The translations under genes were made by a program, and so were the position numbers. A DNA stretch of 64,000 bases from Casuarius casuarius (lineage: Eukaryota; Chordata; Aves; Casuariiformes; Casuariidae), in contig PTFA01000009.1 in assembly GCA_003342895.1 (NCBI GenBank), positions 8,390,677 to 8,454,676 of the forward strand, written 5' to 3'. Within the stretch, counting starts at the first letter, position 1. Each line of letters opens with the position of its first letter. The notes under the pieces were generated by a model. That model saw nothing but the letters and a program-made list of their open reading frames with translations, made no database searches and was not told the DNA's origin. Shown here one piece after another: positions 24,601-36,700 of the stretch.

Positions 24601-27600
24601 TCACAGAAACTGATACCTGGTTACACATAAGTAAAACCAACCTTCTTTAATTGCACTGCTTTGTGGCTTCAAAATGCCGCAATTAGGATTATGTTGAAGA
24701 TGCTATGTAGCTGCAGTCCAGTGGCACAGGAGGTGTTATGGGTGAGAGAGAGAAAATAAAATGCTGGATGGAGGAAAGTTAGACCTTCTCCCTGCCTTCC
24801 ATGGCTAAAGATGCTGAGGAGCGGGGAGGGTAATGCATTCGGGAGAAGACCTCGAGTTTATGGTTATTGTGACTGCCCAGGGACAGAAAGGAACAGGAAA
24901 ACTTTCTTGCACCTTGTAATGTCTCACGTGAATCAGCAATAATCTGTTATACAGGAAAAAAAGAAAGGTATGAATTTCAGCCAATACTTTGTCCTCCATA
25001 TTAATTGCAACTCAGCCTCTCTCAGAAGATTTGCTCTTTAACATGTACCCATATTGTCATGCAATTCACCGCACACTCTTCATATTACTCCCACTGCTCT
25101 CTTCTTCAACAGCTTCCTGAACACTTAATAATCTTGACTCTTGACATTTAAGAATCTGTTTTGCTTCAAATACATTCTAAATCCACCACACTAATCTCCA
25201 TCTTAACCACCTCACCGCTCCGTCTCCCACTTACTCTCCAGATGGGCCCTGGAAATGTTTTCTTTATGCTTTCTTGCCATTTTTTAATTTCCCTCTCTCC
25301 AAGTTAAAAAAAAATATAGTTTGCTTGAAAACCTCCCCTTTTATCACAATTTTTAAGTCTTATATAGTGCTGGATAGGATTTTAAAAAAAAGTATTTATT
25401 TTGTACTGCCACAGAACTATTCCTCTGAGCTGTCTGTTCACCTGCTTCTCAACCCTCGACTTTCCTTTACAGCTGTTCCTCTCATCATTTAAGGTCTTGA
25501 GGCATGTCCTCAGTATTATCTAAATTTCCCAGACATTTTCTATGATTCCTCCTCCACAGAGTGCTGAAAGTGGGGAGACAGAAAAAGGGAAGGCCAGTGC
25601 AGCTGTTGCAGTCTCCTCCTGCCCCTGTCTCCTGTGATATTCACACCTCCGCTCTTCAGAAAGAAGAGCTTCAAGTCTGTTTTTTCACAGTATCATCAGA
25701 TGGTGGCTTATCTCCAGACACATTTAGCTCTGTGGAGAATCCTTTGGGAGACACACTGCACAGCAGCTTTATCTATTCTGGAGCCCAGGAAGTTTTTTAT
25801 TCCTTTCAATAATGTTGAAGCCACACAGCATTTTGGGTCCATGACAGACACATCTATAAGAAATACATGTAAACTCCGGTGAACGAAGCTGCTAGAGTTC
25901 AGCTAGACTTACCTCCTGCATTCTAGCTAGTATGAAACAAAAGCGGAACGGATTTTTGCACGACAGCCTTTCAGGACATTTTGGTTTAGATCCGATTCTA
26001 AGTCCAAACTTGGACTCATTAGATTTCTGTTTTTAATCAATAAATCCTCATGCCTCCCTTCACTACTCTTTCAACTTGTCTGGCCAAGCATGGGGGCAAG
26101 ATAAGAGGAAGAAAAAAGAAAGGATGAAAAAAGCTACCTTGAAAATTTCAGGTATTAACATTCCCAGTACTTGAGCTAAAGCCCAATTATATAGCTCAGA
26201 ATGTTATATCTACATTCATGTGTGTGTATCCCAGTACACACAAATTCACAGAAATATAATCATACGTGTGCACACTCTACACATGCAGTAGGAGCACTCA
26301 GGCACTGCTCAGGCAACGTTCCTTCCCCAGCAATACCTAGCTGAAGGAGAGAACCAGGGTGTGGTAGAGACAATACTAGCCAGAGAAAAGAGGAAGCTGT
26401 ACTTCATAGTGAGGAAGGATTTGTTACTAGTCACCTAGTTTCTCATGTGAGTGTTATTATTTGGCAGCTTATCCTGTTCCTTCCTGAAAACAAGTGAAAC
26501 GTGAAAATGCAAAAAACCAAAAAATCCTCTAAAAGTTTAAACACATTTGGTTATTTGTTGTGTGTTTGCTGAGCCAAGTAATTTTTAATTTTGCCAGAGT
26601 TTGTACGTTTTGAAAATACTACTAAAAAAAACAACTTACAGGCCGTGAACCTTCTGCGGAGTCCTTGCTTTTCAGAAGTAGTTAATATATACCCAGACCC
26701 TAACTTACTCCAGCAGGAGCTGGGAGCTCAAGGACCAGATTAAAACTTAGACAACAGTGGAAAAGCAGAAATATGAATAAGCTATCCATATGACATTGTC
26801 AAAGCAATGTCAGTGTTTAATTCTTCGCTTCTTCCATTTTAATTAGGTTACTTTGATAATATTTAGGATAATGCAGTTACTGTTATGTTTTGTACAGTTA
26901 GCATTATGTTTTGTACAAAGGCCCCTGACTATAGGACATGCACACTGGGAAAGTGCAAGCGATGGAGTGATTTCCTGATATTTGTTTGGGAACTGCTGGG
27001 AATAGTTAGAGGAAGGAAGTGTTTTCACAGCACATACAGTCTAGGAAAAACAGGAAAGTCATTTTTTATAGAAAAACTCTCGGAAGATAGATGTATGCCC
27101 TTCTGTAGCTCCCTTGGTTTAGCTATAACCCAGTCTGTTGCCAGGTTAAGTATTCCATTGCCGACGAGGCTGAAACCGAAGGGTACCTTTCACTAACTGA
27201 TCTGATTAGCCAGTGGTACCAGTGGCTTGAAAGACTGTGAGCCTGTAGCTGGAAAAGCCCTTCACAGTACCTCCTTAAAGGCTTGTGAATATAACTTCAG
27301 ACTGAGCATAGGTTATGCTATAAATATATTTTCTAGCCCTTTGACAGAGAAATGTTCAACTGCTTTTGAATAGCAACTGCTGCTGTGATTTCTGCCCCTG
27401 CTTTATACAATTTATCACCTGGAATTAGCCCTTGCAAATTCCCGAGGCAGGCAGGAGAGCTCCTCAGTTTCCGTACAGCAGTTAGTAGCTGACACAACCG
27501 CACCTCTTCTGCTGCTTGCAGCAGAGCTAAATCCTATCTATTACTTCCCTTATAAATAGGTGTGAAATACAAAGTGACTTGGGCTAGAAAGGAGAGCTTC

Positions 27601-28314
27601 TATACCTGCTTGGAGGCCACTTTTCTCCCTACACTGCTGACTGTGGTCACTCATAACAGTACGGTGCTGCAGCTAAAACAGTAAAGCCTGACGGTCTATA
27701 TTCCTTCCTTTACAGCTCTTTTCTCCCTCTTTACTCCCACAGGAAACACATGCATGTAAGTGACCTCTCGTTGGTAGACCTCGTGCCTAGCGGGCATTCC
27801 TGAAAGTCACTGATGGACATCACTCTTCACTCGGGCTTTAGTGGAAGGCCAAAGCAAAAGATTGAACCCCAGGTGTTCACAGCTATACCTAGGCAGCTTA
27901 AGACACAGGAACTACAGGAAATTCAGCCCCTCAGAAGTCAGACCACAAATGTTTTTCTTTCTTGGTCACCCATTTAATCTTTGCTGTAAGTACTTGTCTT
28001 AACCTTATAATTTTTGTACTGCTACCTCTAAAATACAGCTAGTATCTAGCAACTTGTCAGGACTGTGCTGAAGCAGAAAGAACATAAGCATAATGTTTGT
28101 AAAACAAACAGCAGTTATTGTATTTGCAATAGAAACAAACCAAGAGGAGCCCAAAGTCTTTTGAGATGCTCATCCTCATGAACTGTTTTTCTAGAGCTAT
28201 ACAGGGAGTGTGGGGCTTGGACAGTCACTTCAAGTTGAGGATATATAAGGCTGAAAAGTTCAAGAAAAAATAACACAGCTTCACCTTGCTTTTAACTATG
28301 AAGTATTTGCTAAA
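21609..28314. other. Noncoding DNA, no gene seen
   Basis: Unique AT-rich sequence. The longest frames are 100 codons (22786-23088, plus) and 103 codons (26885-27196, plus), neither with a recognisable domain nor a supporting exon structure. TTCTATGATTCC at about 25539 resembles the terminal octamer of CR1 elements, but the sequence before it does not look like CR1. CA-rich scatter lies at 26219-26290. Confidence 0.6.
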
Positions 28315-28466
28315 GAGATATCAGAAGATAGGGGTCCATGCAAGAACATACCACATCTACTCTGCTACAGCCTATAAAAATCAGAAGGATATACATCGTA
28401 ATCTAAGGAAACAGGAAGAAGACCTATGAAGATCAGAAGGAGGTATGTTATCACGTAAGGAAACAT
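28315..28466. repeat. Degenerate tandem repeat, three units
   Basis: The word ATCAGAAG recurs at 28320, 28380 and 28432, each time preceded by a CTATGAAG- or CCTATAAA-like phrase. In the last two units it is followed by a matching TAAGGAAACA block. The spacing is about 60 and 52 bp. It is a decayed local tandem duplication. Confidence 0.55.
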
Positions 28467-29245
28467 AAAGATTTCATTTCCCATTCTCCCTGGCAGTAAG
28501 GGAAGTAAAGAAAAATCTCTTGCTACTGCCATAACTGAAATCTTTCCTCTGGCACCTAAGTAAGGTTAGGATATTGCTTATTTCTTCAGATAAGAGACTA
28601 CTGCAGAAACCACCCCAATACTGTTTCTTTGAAAGCCTTATGTTCATACAAGGACTAGCTCTATTAGTCTGCTTGCCTGCATCTCCCCTTTCCCACCTAA
28701 CCCTCTCAAACAGAAGAAACTGAAGCATGTGGTATATCCTCTGTAAATAAAGCTGCAAAGCTCAACCACCAACTCAAATCTTCCTACTTCTTCTTGCATT
28801 GCATCTATCACAGCAGCTTTCCTTCAAGTAAAAAGGCGAGCAAACAACCCCAGCTGTTGTCAGTGCTCTCGTCATGAGTCACGGAGCAGCAGCTGCTGAA
28901 AGAGTTGTGTTTCTAAATGCAACACCTGCTGCTGAACCTGAATTTCTAAGCCACAGCATTAGACACGCACAAAAAGATCAACCGAGTAGGTATGTAGCAC
29001 TAAAAGTCATTTTTAGAGTAAAATCAAAGAGACAGCATCAGCAGGTAATTTTAACTAAAAGCCCCATAGCCACCATAAAATTTGCAGTTGTCCAATGGCA
29101 CAGGATTTCTTCAAAGAGTAAAATAATTCAATTCTTACCCTTTCTTTCTCTTACACACAAGATAAACACTCTGAGGACTAACCTAACTTTTTCAGCATGT
29201 GCCTAAATATACCTGAATGGACCTATATATGCCTGGACACCTAGA
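28467..29245. other. Noncoding DNA, no gene seen
   Basis: Two frames of about 100 codons lie here (28474-28758 minus, 28874-29206 plus). They lack any domain, signal or exon context that I recognise. Nothing else seen. Confidence 0.6.
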
Positions 29246-29288
29246 TACATGTATGTATATATTTATATGCATATACACACACACACAC
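29246..29288. repeat. TA/TG then CA microsatellite
   Basis: A compound simple repeat: ATGTATGTATAT-type steps followed by seven AC units (29275-29288). It is a likely length-variable marker. Confidence 0.8.
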
Positions 29289-30284
29289 CCGTATACTTGG
29301 ATACTATCACAACAGACCCCAAATGCAGTACTGTTTCAGGGAGTAATTTCAGGAAATGGTTTTTCTGGTGGCAAAACCTGCATATAGAGGAATTAATTCC
29401 CTTCTTTTTTACACACATAATCTTCTATGGTATAGAACTGATCACTGAACGGATTCAGGTTAGAAACAAATCTGTCTCTCCCTTTCTTTTTAGAGGGAGG
29501 GGAAGAAAGGAAAGATTATTTCTAAACTGGAATCAATTTATCTGGCTTATAGTGCAGTATCCCAAATAGCTGCATTAAACAATGTAGAAATCAATAAATT
29601 TCAGCATTTGACAGAAGAAGGAAATAGCTAGCATAGGAACTGCTTAAGGGGGCTCAGATTCAAAGCCCATGGATTGGGCTAAAACTATGCCCCACAGGTA
29701 CTTGCGAGCGTCGCATTGCCCACTCAGCTTCCTTGTTTGCATGGTAACCAAGTGGACTGATACACAGCCTGAGCAGACTTTTCAGGATGTTTTCCATATT
29801 TAATTTTTCAAGTCTTTACTGTATTTTTTCTAACAAACCAACACTGCAGTCTAATTGTGGCAGCTCATTGCACACCCAATATCTGCTGAACAGAAAGTAT
29901 TACACAGTAGCCAACACAATGTGTCACTACAGCTCAGGAAACAAGGTTGGCTCAAACAAAAATACTCTTAAACCTTGGAAAGATGATTCCTTGTGATCAG
30001 AGTGCAGTGATACAGCTAAACCTGATCATCACCTCTCGATACCATGGTTAGCGTGGCACCTCCTTTTTTCTCAAAGTATCTTCTTCACAAAACTTACTCC
30101 TCCCTTTCATTCAGTCCATGACTTTACAAAACCAAGCTATTACTAATCTGCACTTTGATCTGAATTTCTGTGAAAGCGACCACTGATTTTCATTTATGCT
30201 TGCAGCTTCTCAGGGGAGCATGGTCCTCCACTGTTAGCTGCACTTGGTGGATATCCCACCCTGTTCCTGAAGAGGCACCTGGGG
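29289..30284. other. Noncoding DNA, no gene seen
   Basis: AT-rich unique sequence. The short frames (69 codons or fewer within it, plus the end of a 106-codon frame) show no coding signature. Confidence 0.6.
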
Positions 30285-30730
30285 AGCAGCCGTGTGTGTG
30301 GCACACGCCTGCGACACGCGGCTCCCGTTCGCACAGAGCCTCGCAGCCCGTTTGCAGGCTGCCAGCAGACAGCCTTTCCGAGCGTGACAGGCAGCGTACG
30401 CAGTGATCTGACAGATGGACTATGCTGGATTTATTTGTGCTGGCTTACGGTGCTCCCGCCCCGTGCCTCGCTGCGTCCTACCTATGGACACACTACCGAT
30501 GGACAGGAGATGCACTGGAGCGCCGGAGGGGCCAGCGGCTATGCTCAGTCCTGCGCACTGCTGTAAAGAGAGCAGGAGGATGTGGAAATGCCTCAGGCAG
30601 CTCGGGGTAAACGGAGCTGAGCCCTGGGCCCTCAGCACAGTGCTGACAGGAGCTGAGCCTCTGCCCATTCCCACGCGCATGCTGCCACAGGCCACTGTGA
30701 GTCGGCTTCGGGAACTGGATCCAGGGCAGC
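30285..30730. other. Largest CpG-dense patch in the window
   Basis: Roughly 30 CpGs occur in about 445 bp, with ACACGCGGC, CCCGCCCCGTG, GCGCCGG and CACGCGCATG words, in an otherwise CpG-poor region. Four or more open frames overlap here on both strands (up to 144 codons plus, 112 codons minus), so openness reflects composition and not selection. The size and CpG density are close to those of a small CpG island. It could be an orphan promoter or enhancer, a lncRNA start, or a GC-biased segment. No TATA box or recognisable first exon was seen. Confidence 0.45.
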
Positions 30731-31306
30731 CTTCGAAAAACAACACAGGCATAGCCAAAGCACTTAAAATTACCCCAGTGGTTGTATTTTTGATAGTTTG
30801 GGGCCTAAGCCATTACTTAGTATTATTCTTTGAAAACCTAGTGAAATAAAATTATTTACCAGAATATTCACTTTTGCTATCTGAACCATCTTGTTTGTCG
30901 TCTAAACCATACATGTGAACTTTCTGAAATGCTGCATGCCAGTCTCTGCCTAGAATTGTGTGGGACACGTTAGCTAGTGATTTTGGTAAAAAATGAGGAA
31001 AAAAGAACCGAGAAATCTCTGGTCTGTACTATTCCAGTGTATTTTGTAGCTATTTACATCTGTGCAGTGTATGGGAGAACAGTGCTAAAAGTAAGGACCT
31101 ACTTATGCAGTTGGTTAATTCTCACACTCAGGGTCAGCTCTGATCTGTGCACTTCCAGTATGTTAATGGAGCGGGTGACTGGCAGTTGGAGGCATGAGGG
31201 CTCATGTGTATGCATGTACTTACATATATATGTCTCTGAAAGCATATGTATGGAAAAACCTAGGGTAAACATTTATGCTGTGTCTGAATGTGTCTGCATT
31301 AGTGAT
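30731..31306. other. Noncoding DNA, no gene seen
   Basis: AT-rich sequence with the first part of a 133-codon plus-strand frame (30977-31378). That frame runs into the ancient repeat at 31307-31375, which argues that it is not a gene. A TG/TA-rich stretch lies at 31186-31250. Confidence 0.6.
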
Positions 31307-31375
31307 CCAGGACCAGATTCTCAGCTGGTGCAAACTTGCAGAGTGAAGCTGAAGTCAAGCAGAGTGTGTAGAATT
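31307..31375. repeat. Ancient amniote hairpin repeat, copy 1
   Basis: The phrase CCAGATTCTCAGCTGGTGCA, followed by GAAGCTGAAGTCAAG, matches my memory of a palindromic interspersed repeat common in turtle, crocodilian and bird genomes ('ccagatcctcagctggtgtaaat' around a central 'attgacttcaatgg'). Only about one arm and the centre remain readable. It is old and diverged. I do not give a family name because I cannot check one. Confidence 0.55.
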
Positions 31376-33684
31376 TAGCAAATATCTCAGTTCTAGGGGA
31401 AACCAAAACATTTGTCACATTTGTCTCCTAAGTGGTGTATTTCACCTTTTAATGTCACACTTAACGCAGAAACATAACGGTCTGAAATACTTTTGTATGT
31501 GTCCTGACATTATAACTGAACCAGCTTCTCACACGTGTGTTCTGAAAAGAGAGTACAGGTTTTTTTATCTTTTTGGTTTTTATTTTTTTTTTCAGGGGAT
31601 CTGCTGGTGAGCTAAACAGTAAGTTGATTTCTCCTTTTCAAAAAAACCCCTCATCATAAGGAAAATTTTTCAGGCAGATGCCTTTCATGCTGTAGACCAA
31701 TTGTGTATTTCTAAAACCTATACCTGTATTTTTCACCCCACATTCAACCATAACTAAGGAGTTATAGGGTGAATTTACACACAGAAGTCATACCACATAA
31801 GACCAATGCAATGAATCCAGCTCAAATATCTTTTGTGGGGCTATGCTCTTTGTGCCGAGTGCACTGCTCACAATGATTTCCTTCAGATTGATTTACTAAC
31901 TCCATTGAAGCATCCTATATCATAATTCCATGTATTTATTTTACCAGTTTCTTTTAGCAGTTTTTATTGTGTTGCCTAATTACCTTGCAGTAACAAAACA
32001 CAATACTAAGATCACCTGAGGCACCAATTAAAGCTTTATGAAAGGCTGAAGTATGACAGTGCTCATGAGAAAATGTTACTGAATAGAAGACTGGTAATTA
32101 ATATGCTAACTTGATATAACTGTTCAGCTCTCTTGTGAACCTTGAACTTTGCCAGTCCACTGATTTACCATTCTAAGAAATTATAATACAGTTTAGGAAG
32201 CATACCAGGACTAGTTTTGATTTAATATGATCTGTGATGCACTCTTGTCTTACTGAATTTTAATACACTAGATCAAACTGGTCTCTATGGTAACCAAACC
32301 TCACTAGTAACTTTGGACCATTACAGTCAGTGTCTACTAAAGCACCCATACTTACAAACTAAAAAGTTGTATGTATGCAAAAAAACCTGTCTCATTGCTG
32401 TGCAGCTATGTTCTTGAATTCCCTTTAAAAATCATGTTCCCTCTACATTTGATAAATTTTTTCTTCCTCACTTGAGTCAACCTTTAAAAAAATATGGAAC
32501 AATTAATTTGCTAAAAACAAATGCAAGTTATCTTTTCTGTTTCTGTAAGCAGAGGAGAATCAGACATCATGGATTTGATCTGGTAGCAGCTAGGGATGCA
32601 GCAGTTTTAAGCAATTTCTCTGAGACTCTGGTCTCTGAAAAGACAATTTTGAAAGAAATGCAGAATGTTTACAGTATGTTTATAGGCAGTGAGGTCCACT
32701 GAAGTCTTAAGTCTTGCAGGGTTACTGCAAAATAGAGATTAAATTTGGGGTCTTTCATCTATACATTCCAATAGGAAAAGATAGGATTTGTATGTGAAGT
32801 CTGGTTCACATGAAAGGTTTAGCATCTAAGCAGAGCTGCTTGCTCAGTTTTTGCTTGGAGGATCTGAAGGTACATTCAACCTGGGGTGACCAAAGACCAC
32901 CTCTGCCCCCTCAAATTCTGGCACATTTCTCCCCGCATCCCTCTGTGTATCAGCTCCTTTCCCCTGTGCACTGATTTCCACACAGAAGACTCTTGAACTT
33001 GCGGGCTGGGGAGGAGTAAGTTAAAAGTCCAGGATACTTGACCTTTCCTGCCCGATTCTGAGGACGGCTTTTCCACTATTGGTAGAGAACTTCATAGGCT
33101 AAACCTTGGGTAAGCTCTGTCCCTTACAACCTTCTCTCCGGGGTGTCACTGGGTGGCTTTTTTTTTACTGGTATGGGAAGAGACCTTTTTAGTGTAAAGT
33201 GTTCTGATACCTCCACAAAAATCAGTGGTAAATACCTGCTTCAACAGCAGGAGAGGGAGGTCTGTTCTGCATCCATTAGTAAGCCCCAAACATTCAGAGC
33301 TTAAAGTCTGGCCACAGGAGACTGTCTTCGTTACGTTTCAGAGTCAGAGGGTCATTACAGCTGTGACTATTCAGGGGTTGACTTGTGTATACTGCCTTCT
33401 CAAAACACCTGTTTCTTTCAGTGTTTGTTCCAGATGAATTGCACATCCTTCAGTAACTTGTGTTTATTCAAACCTGGCTCATGCAACCATCTAAATGCTG
33501 ATGCAATAAGAGGACACTTTTTAATGGAAATTCATTAGTTATGTTGGTAAAGCTCATTATCGTTTTGTTTTAAGAACATTTTGGGGTTATCTAAATACAA
33601 CTAAAGACCATTACAATCTTCTGCAAATGCCATGATACAAAACAATCATTTCTACATACATTTCACGAGCTCTCAGTTTTCTAA
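31376..33684. other. Noncoding DNA, no gene seen
   Basis: AT-rich unique sequence. The longest frame is 76 codons (32472-32702, plus). A strong pyrimidine tract at 31561-31592 ends in CAG and is followed 11 bases later by GTGAGC; see the findings. Nothing else seen. Confidence 0.6.
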
Positions 33685-33708
33685 AATGTCTCAGTTTATT
33701 GAGACATT
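33685..33708. repeat. Perfect 9-bp inverted repeat
   Basis: AATGTCTCA and its exact reverse complement TGAGACATT are separated by six bases. It could form a small hairpin or be a chance palindrome. Nothing links it to a gene. Confidence 0.7.
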
Positions 33709-36700
33709 GCACATTGTTATATAGGTGAAACTGCCAATGTGGCTTTTTCCAAAGCAGCCCATCACCCTTTTTGTCAGTTTAAGGACATATGGCCTTGGAG
33801 AGGCTGCATATGTCTGAATAGAAATGTGCCTCTCCACTGTGGCAGCTATAAGGATATCCGAAAGATTTTGTTCTCAGTTGCTTAAAAATACATGTACACA
33901 CACAGAAGCTCATAATACTAAGCTAATTTCAGCTTCTGTTACGATTCTGCTAGTGCTCTTTCATAAAAAGCTTATTTTTAATTTCCAGAATCACGGATTG
34001 TGACATCCTAGCTCCCTCAGTGGCATTTACACAAAGTGACATGGCACCATGACTGTATGTGGATCCCAGGACCACGGCATCAGTGTGTCTCCCCGTGGCC
34101 CTGATACGTGTCACACTCCAGGCATCAGCAAACGCAAGCCAGCACTCCAGCCCACAGACTGCTCACTCCCCGCGCTGGCCCTCACTGATACCCGGCAACA
34201 GTCACAAGGCGACCACGAGAATGCTGGCAGTAGACTTGTAAAAAAGGATTTTCCAACGCTGGTCCCTGAAATCTTACGAACGCTTAGCATTCTTTTGTAC
34301 ATTAATTTGTGATCTGAGGACACAGGTAATAGAAAGCAGTGACATAGCTGCTGGATAAGTCTGCTTTCATTTAAAAACTGACCATAATTTTCCTGAAAGG
34401 GTCCCTTGGACAGTACTAGAATTCATTGCTCATTACCTTTTTCCAGTGGTGGGCATAGTTGAAAGATCTGTCCAAGATCCATGTTTCCACTCATTAAGTA
34501 AGAAGTACTTGACATGCAGAGCAGTCACTCTAAAGTAGCAGTGCCATTTGTTCAGAAGTGTTTTCTGTGACTACACTGCGTATCCTAGACTAAAATCCTA
34601 TCAAGCCTTTGCCTTAGTTACGGTCTCAATCTTGGGAGTGCCACATTGCTTTAAACAAGGATCTAGGAGAGTTTCAAAGAGGAAATTCCTGGACTGAAAA
34701 TATGTTATTCTCTTTCTCATGACAGTGTAAGTATTTGACCATATAACCAGAAAAATGAAACACAATAAAATAAAAGTTGTTCCAGTACCAAATCTGCCTT
34801 TCTCAGAACCTGAATTATATGATGTATCTCAAAATTCAAAAAGATCTAGTTGCTAGCAGGGAAGTCAAATAAATAGAATTACCTTCACTCCTTTGTGTAG
34901 GTGTTCCTCCCAAGGTCAGGGAAACTATAAATGAAGAGTGGTGTTGGTTGAAAGTGCTTGATTCAGGTGGAATCCAATATTTCTTACAAAGGCAGATAGA
35001 GAAAGACGAGAACCTCTAACAACTCTCATGGGAAAACATATATAAGGATACTGTGGACAAAATGTACTGTATACTGGTTATTCCCAGCATTGCTGTGTCA
35101 GCCTAAGAGTCTCCTTGCCCCACCCTATTCTTTTTGATGATTAAAATAGCTAAAGCAATTATAAGGTTGTAAGCATCAACAGAATATACATTTGCTTCCT
35201 AAAAAGCAGAAGACAGCTGATTCTGTACTTTATATAGTTGCCTTCAGATGTGCGTACATTTAAGTAAATATAATTTAAGAGTATAAATCATCTCGGCTAT
35301 GGTTTATCTTCTGGATTTGTCCTCACACATGCTCCAGTTTAACAGAATTTCTAAAGAAAATTCATCTATTGCTCTTTTGGAAACCACCCTTTTTAAAGGT
35401 GCTATATCTTGTTCAAAGTTATGGCACGTTCTGGATCACCTGACTTTACTTCAGATTGGATTTAAGTTTTTTTGAGGTTAAGCAGATACCTGAAAGACCA
35501 TGCAAAACTGATACTGTGTTATATAGAAAGTACTAAGCTTCATCTTTTGGGAAGACTTTCTCAATACTCAAAGCAAAGAACTTGGTATTTACTCCCATTC
35601 CTACTCTTCACATGTAATGCTGTGTGAGCATTAGTAAATATTTTTGTACGATACTGATTATCTCTCTAGAGAGTTTTCGTCATGTAATATTTTTTCTTCA
35701 TCCTCTAAACCAACCATCCTACCCTAAGTTCTTTCCCTATTATATTTCTGGCTTCTGTACAATTATAGAGCTTCTTACAAATGTATGCTGCGGAGCCCTC
35801 TTTCCTTAGCAGTGCTAAGAATCACTGAGGTGCAGAAGAGAAGGCATCTGAGAAGCTACTACAATAAACACCTAGAATAGCCTGCTGTTGCAGGATGTAA
35901 TAGTAAAGGTGATGAGAAGAGGAAAGCCAGGCACTCAGTTCTAAAGATTTGTCTGCAAATATATGTTCACATTTTTCAATACTTGTGTGGCCTTCTTGAA
36001 TTTTTACAAAAACTATGGAAAATTCATGCTATTCTGGTCAGGGAAAAGACTGTTCTTAGGAAATTCGTCTGAGAAATGTAGGATTTCTTTACACAAAAGC
36101 CCCTAACGACTATAACTGATTTTCGTCTGTTAACTGCTATAATCAAAGCAACTCAAAGGTCTGTGGATTTTTGTTTAGACCAAAGTGACTATGCCAGAAA
36201 TCAGCTGAAATGAGCTAATCTACTTCTGCGAGAAAATGAGTAGGTTGAGCTGCTTTAATTACACCAATTCAAGCCACAAATCAATTTATACCAAAATAAC
36301 ATTTTTACGAAAGAAAGACATTAAAGTTTTTGTACCTTCCTTCACAGCTGCACAAGAATTCCTCAAAAAGATGCATTTTAAAATCTCCACATATACAAAA
36401 AAATTCAACCTAAGAGGGCTTCCACACACAAGGTACACGATGGTATATGGCCTGACCTATACATCAGTTCAGTATTTACAATTCTAGATCAATCCATAGA
36501 TGTAAAATTTCCAATGAGATGCTTATCAAATACCTGTTAGTAATAAACTCATTTCAGCAATCACTGTCAACAGTGAACAGAAAGAAAATTAAACCTACAA
36601 AGTAATGTCTCTGTTTAATTCTACCTGGCTTTTGCCAGTGAATGCAAGTTAGCATGTATTTCTGGAGATATGTTTTTAAACAAGGAAAAAACTATGTGAA

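Noticed and set aside
25539..25552. TTCTATGATTCC resembling the terminal octamer repeat of CR1
   Set aside because: The sequence before it lacks the CR1 3' phrases, and only one partial octamer is present.
30415..30849. 144-codon plus-strand frame
   Set aside because: At least three other frames on both strands are open across the same CpG-dense patch, so composition explains it. No family is recognised.
30977..31378. 133-codon plus-strand frame
   Set aside because: It runs into an ancient interspersed repeat at its 3' end and shows no domain.
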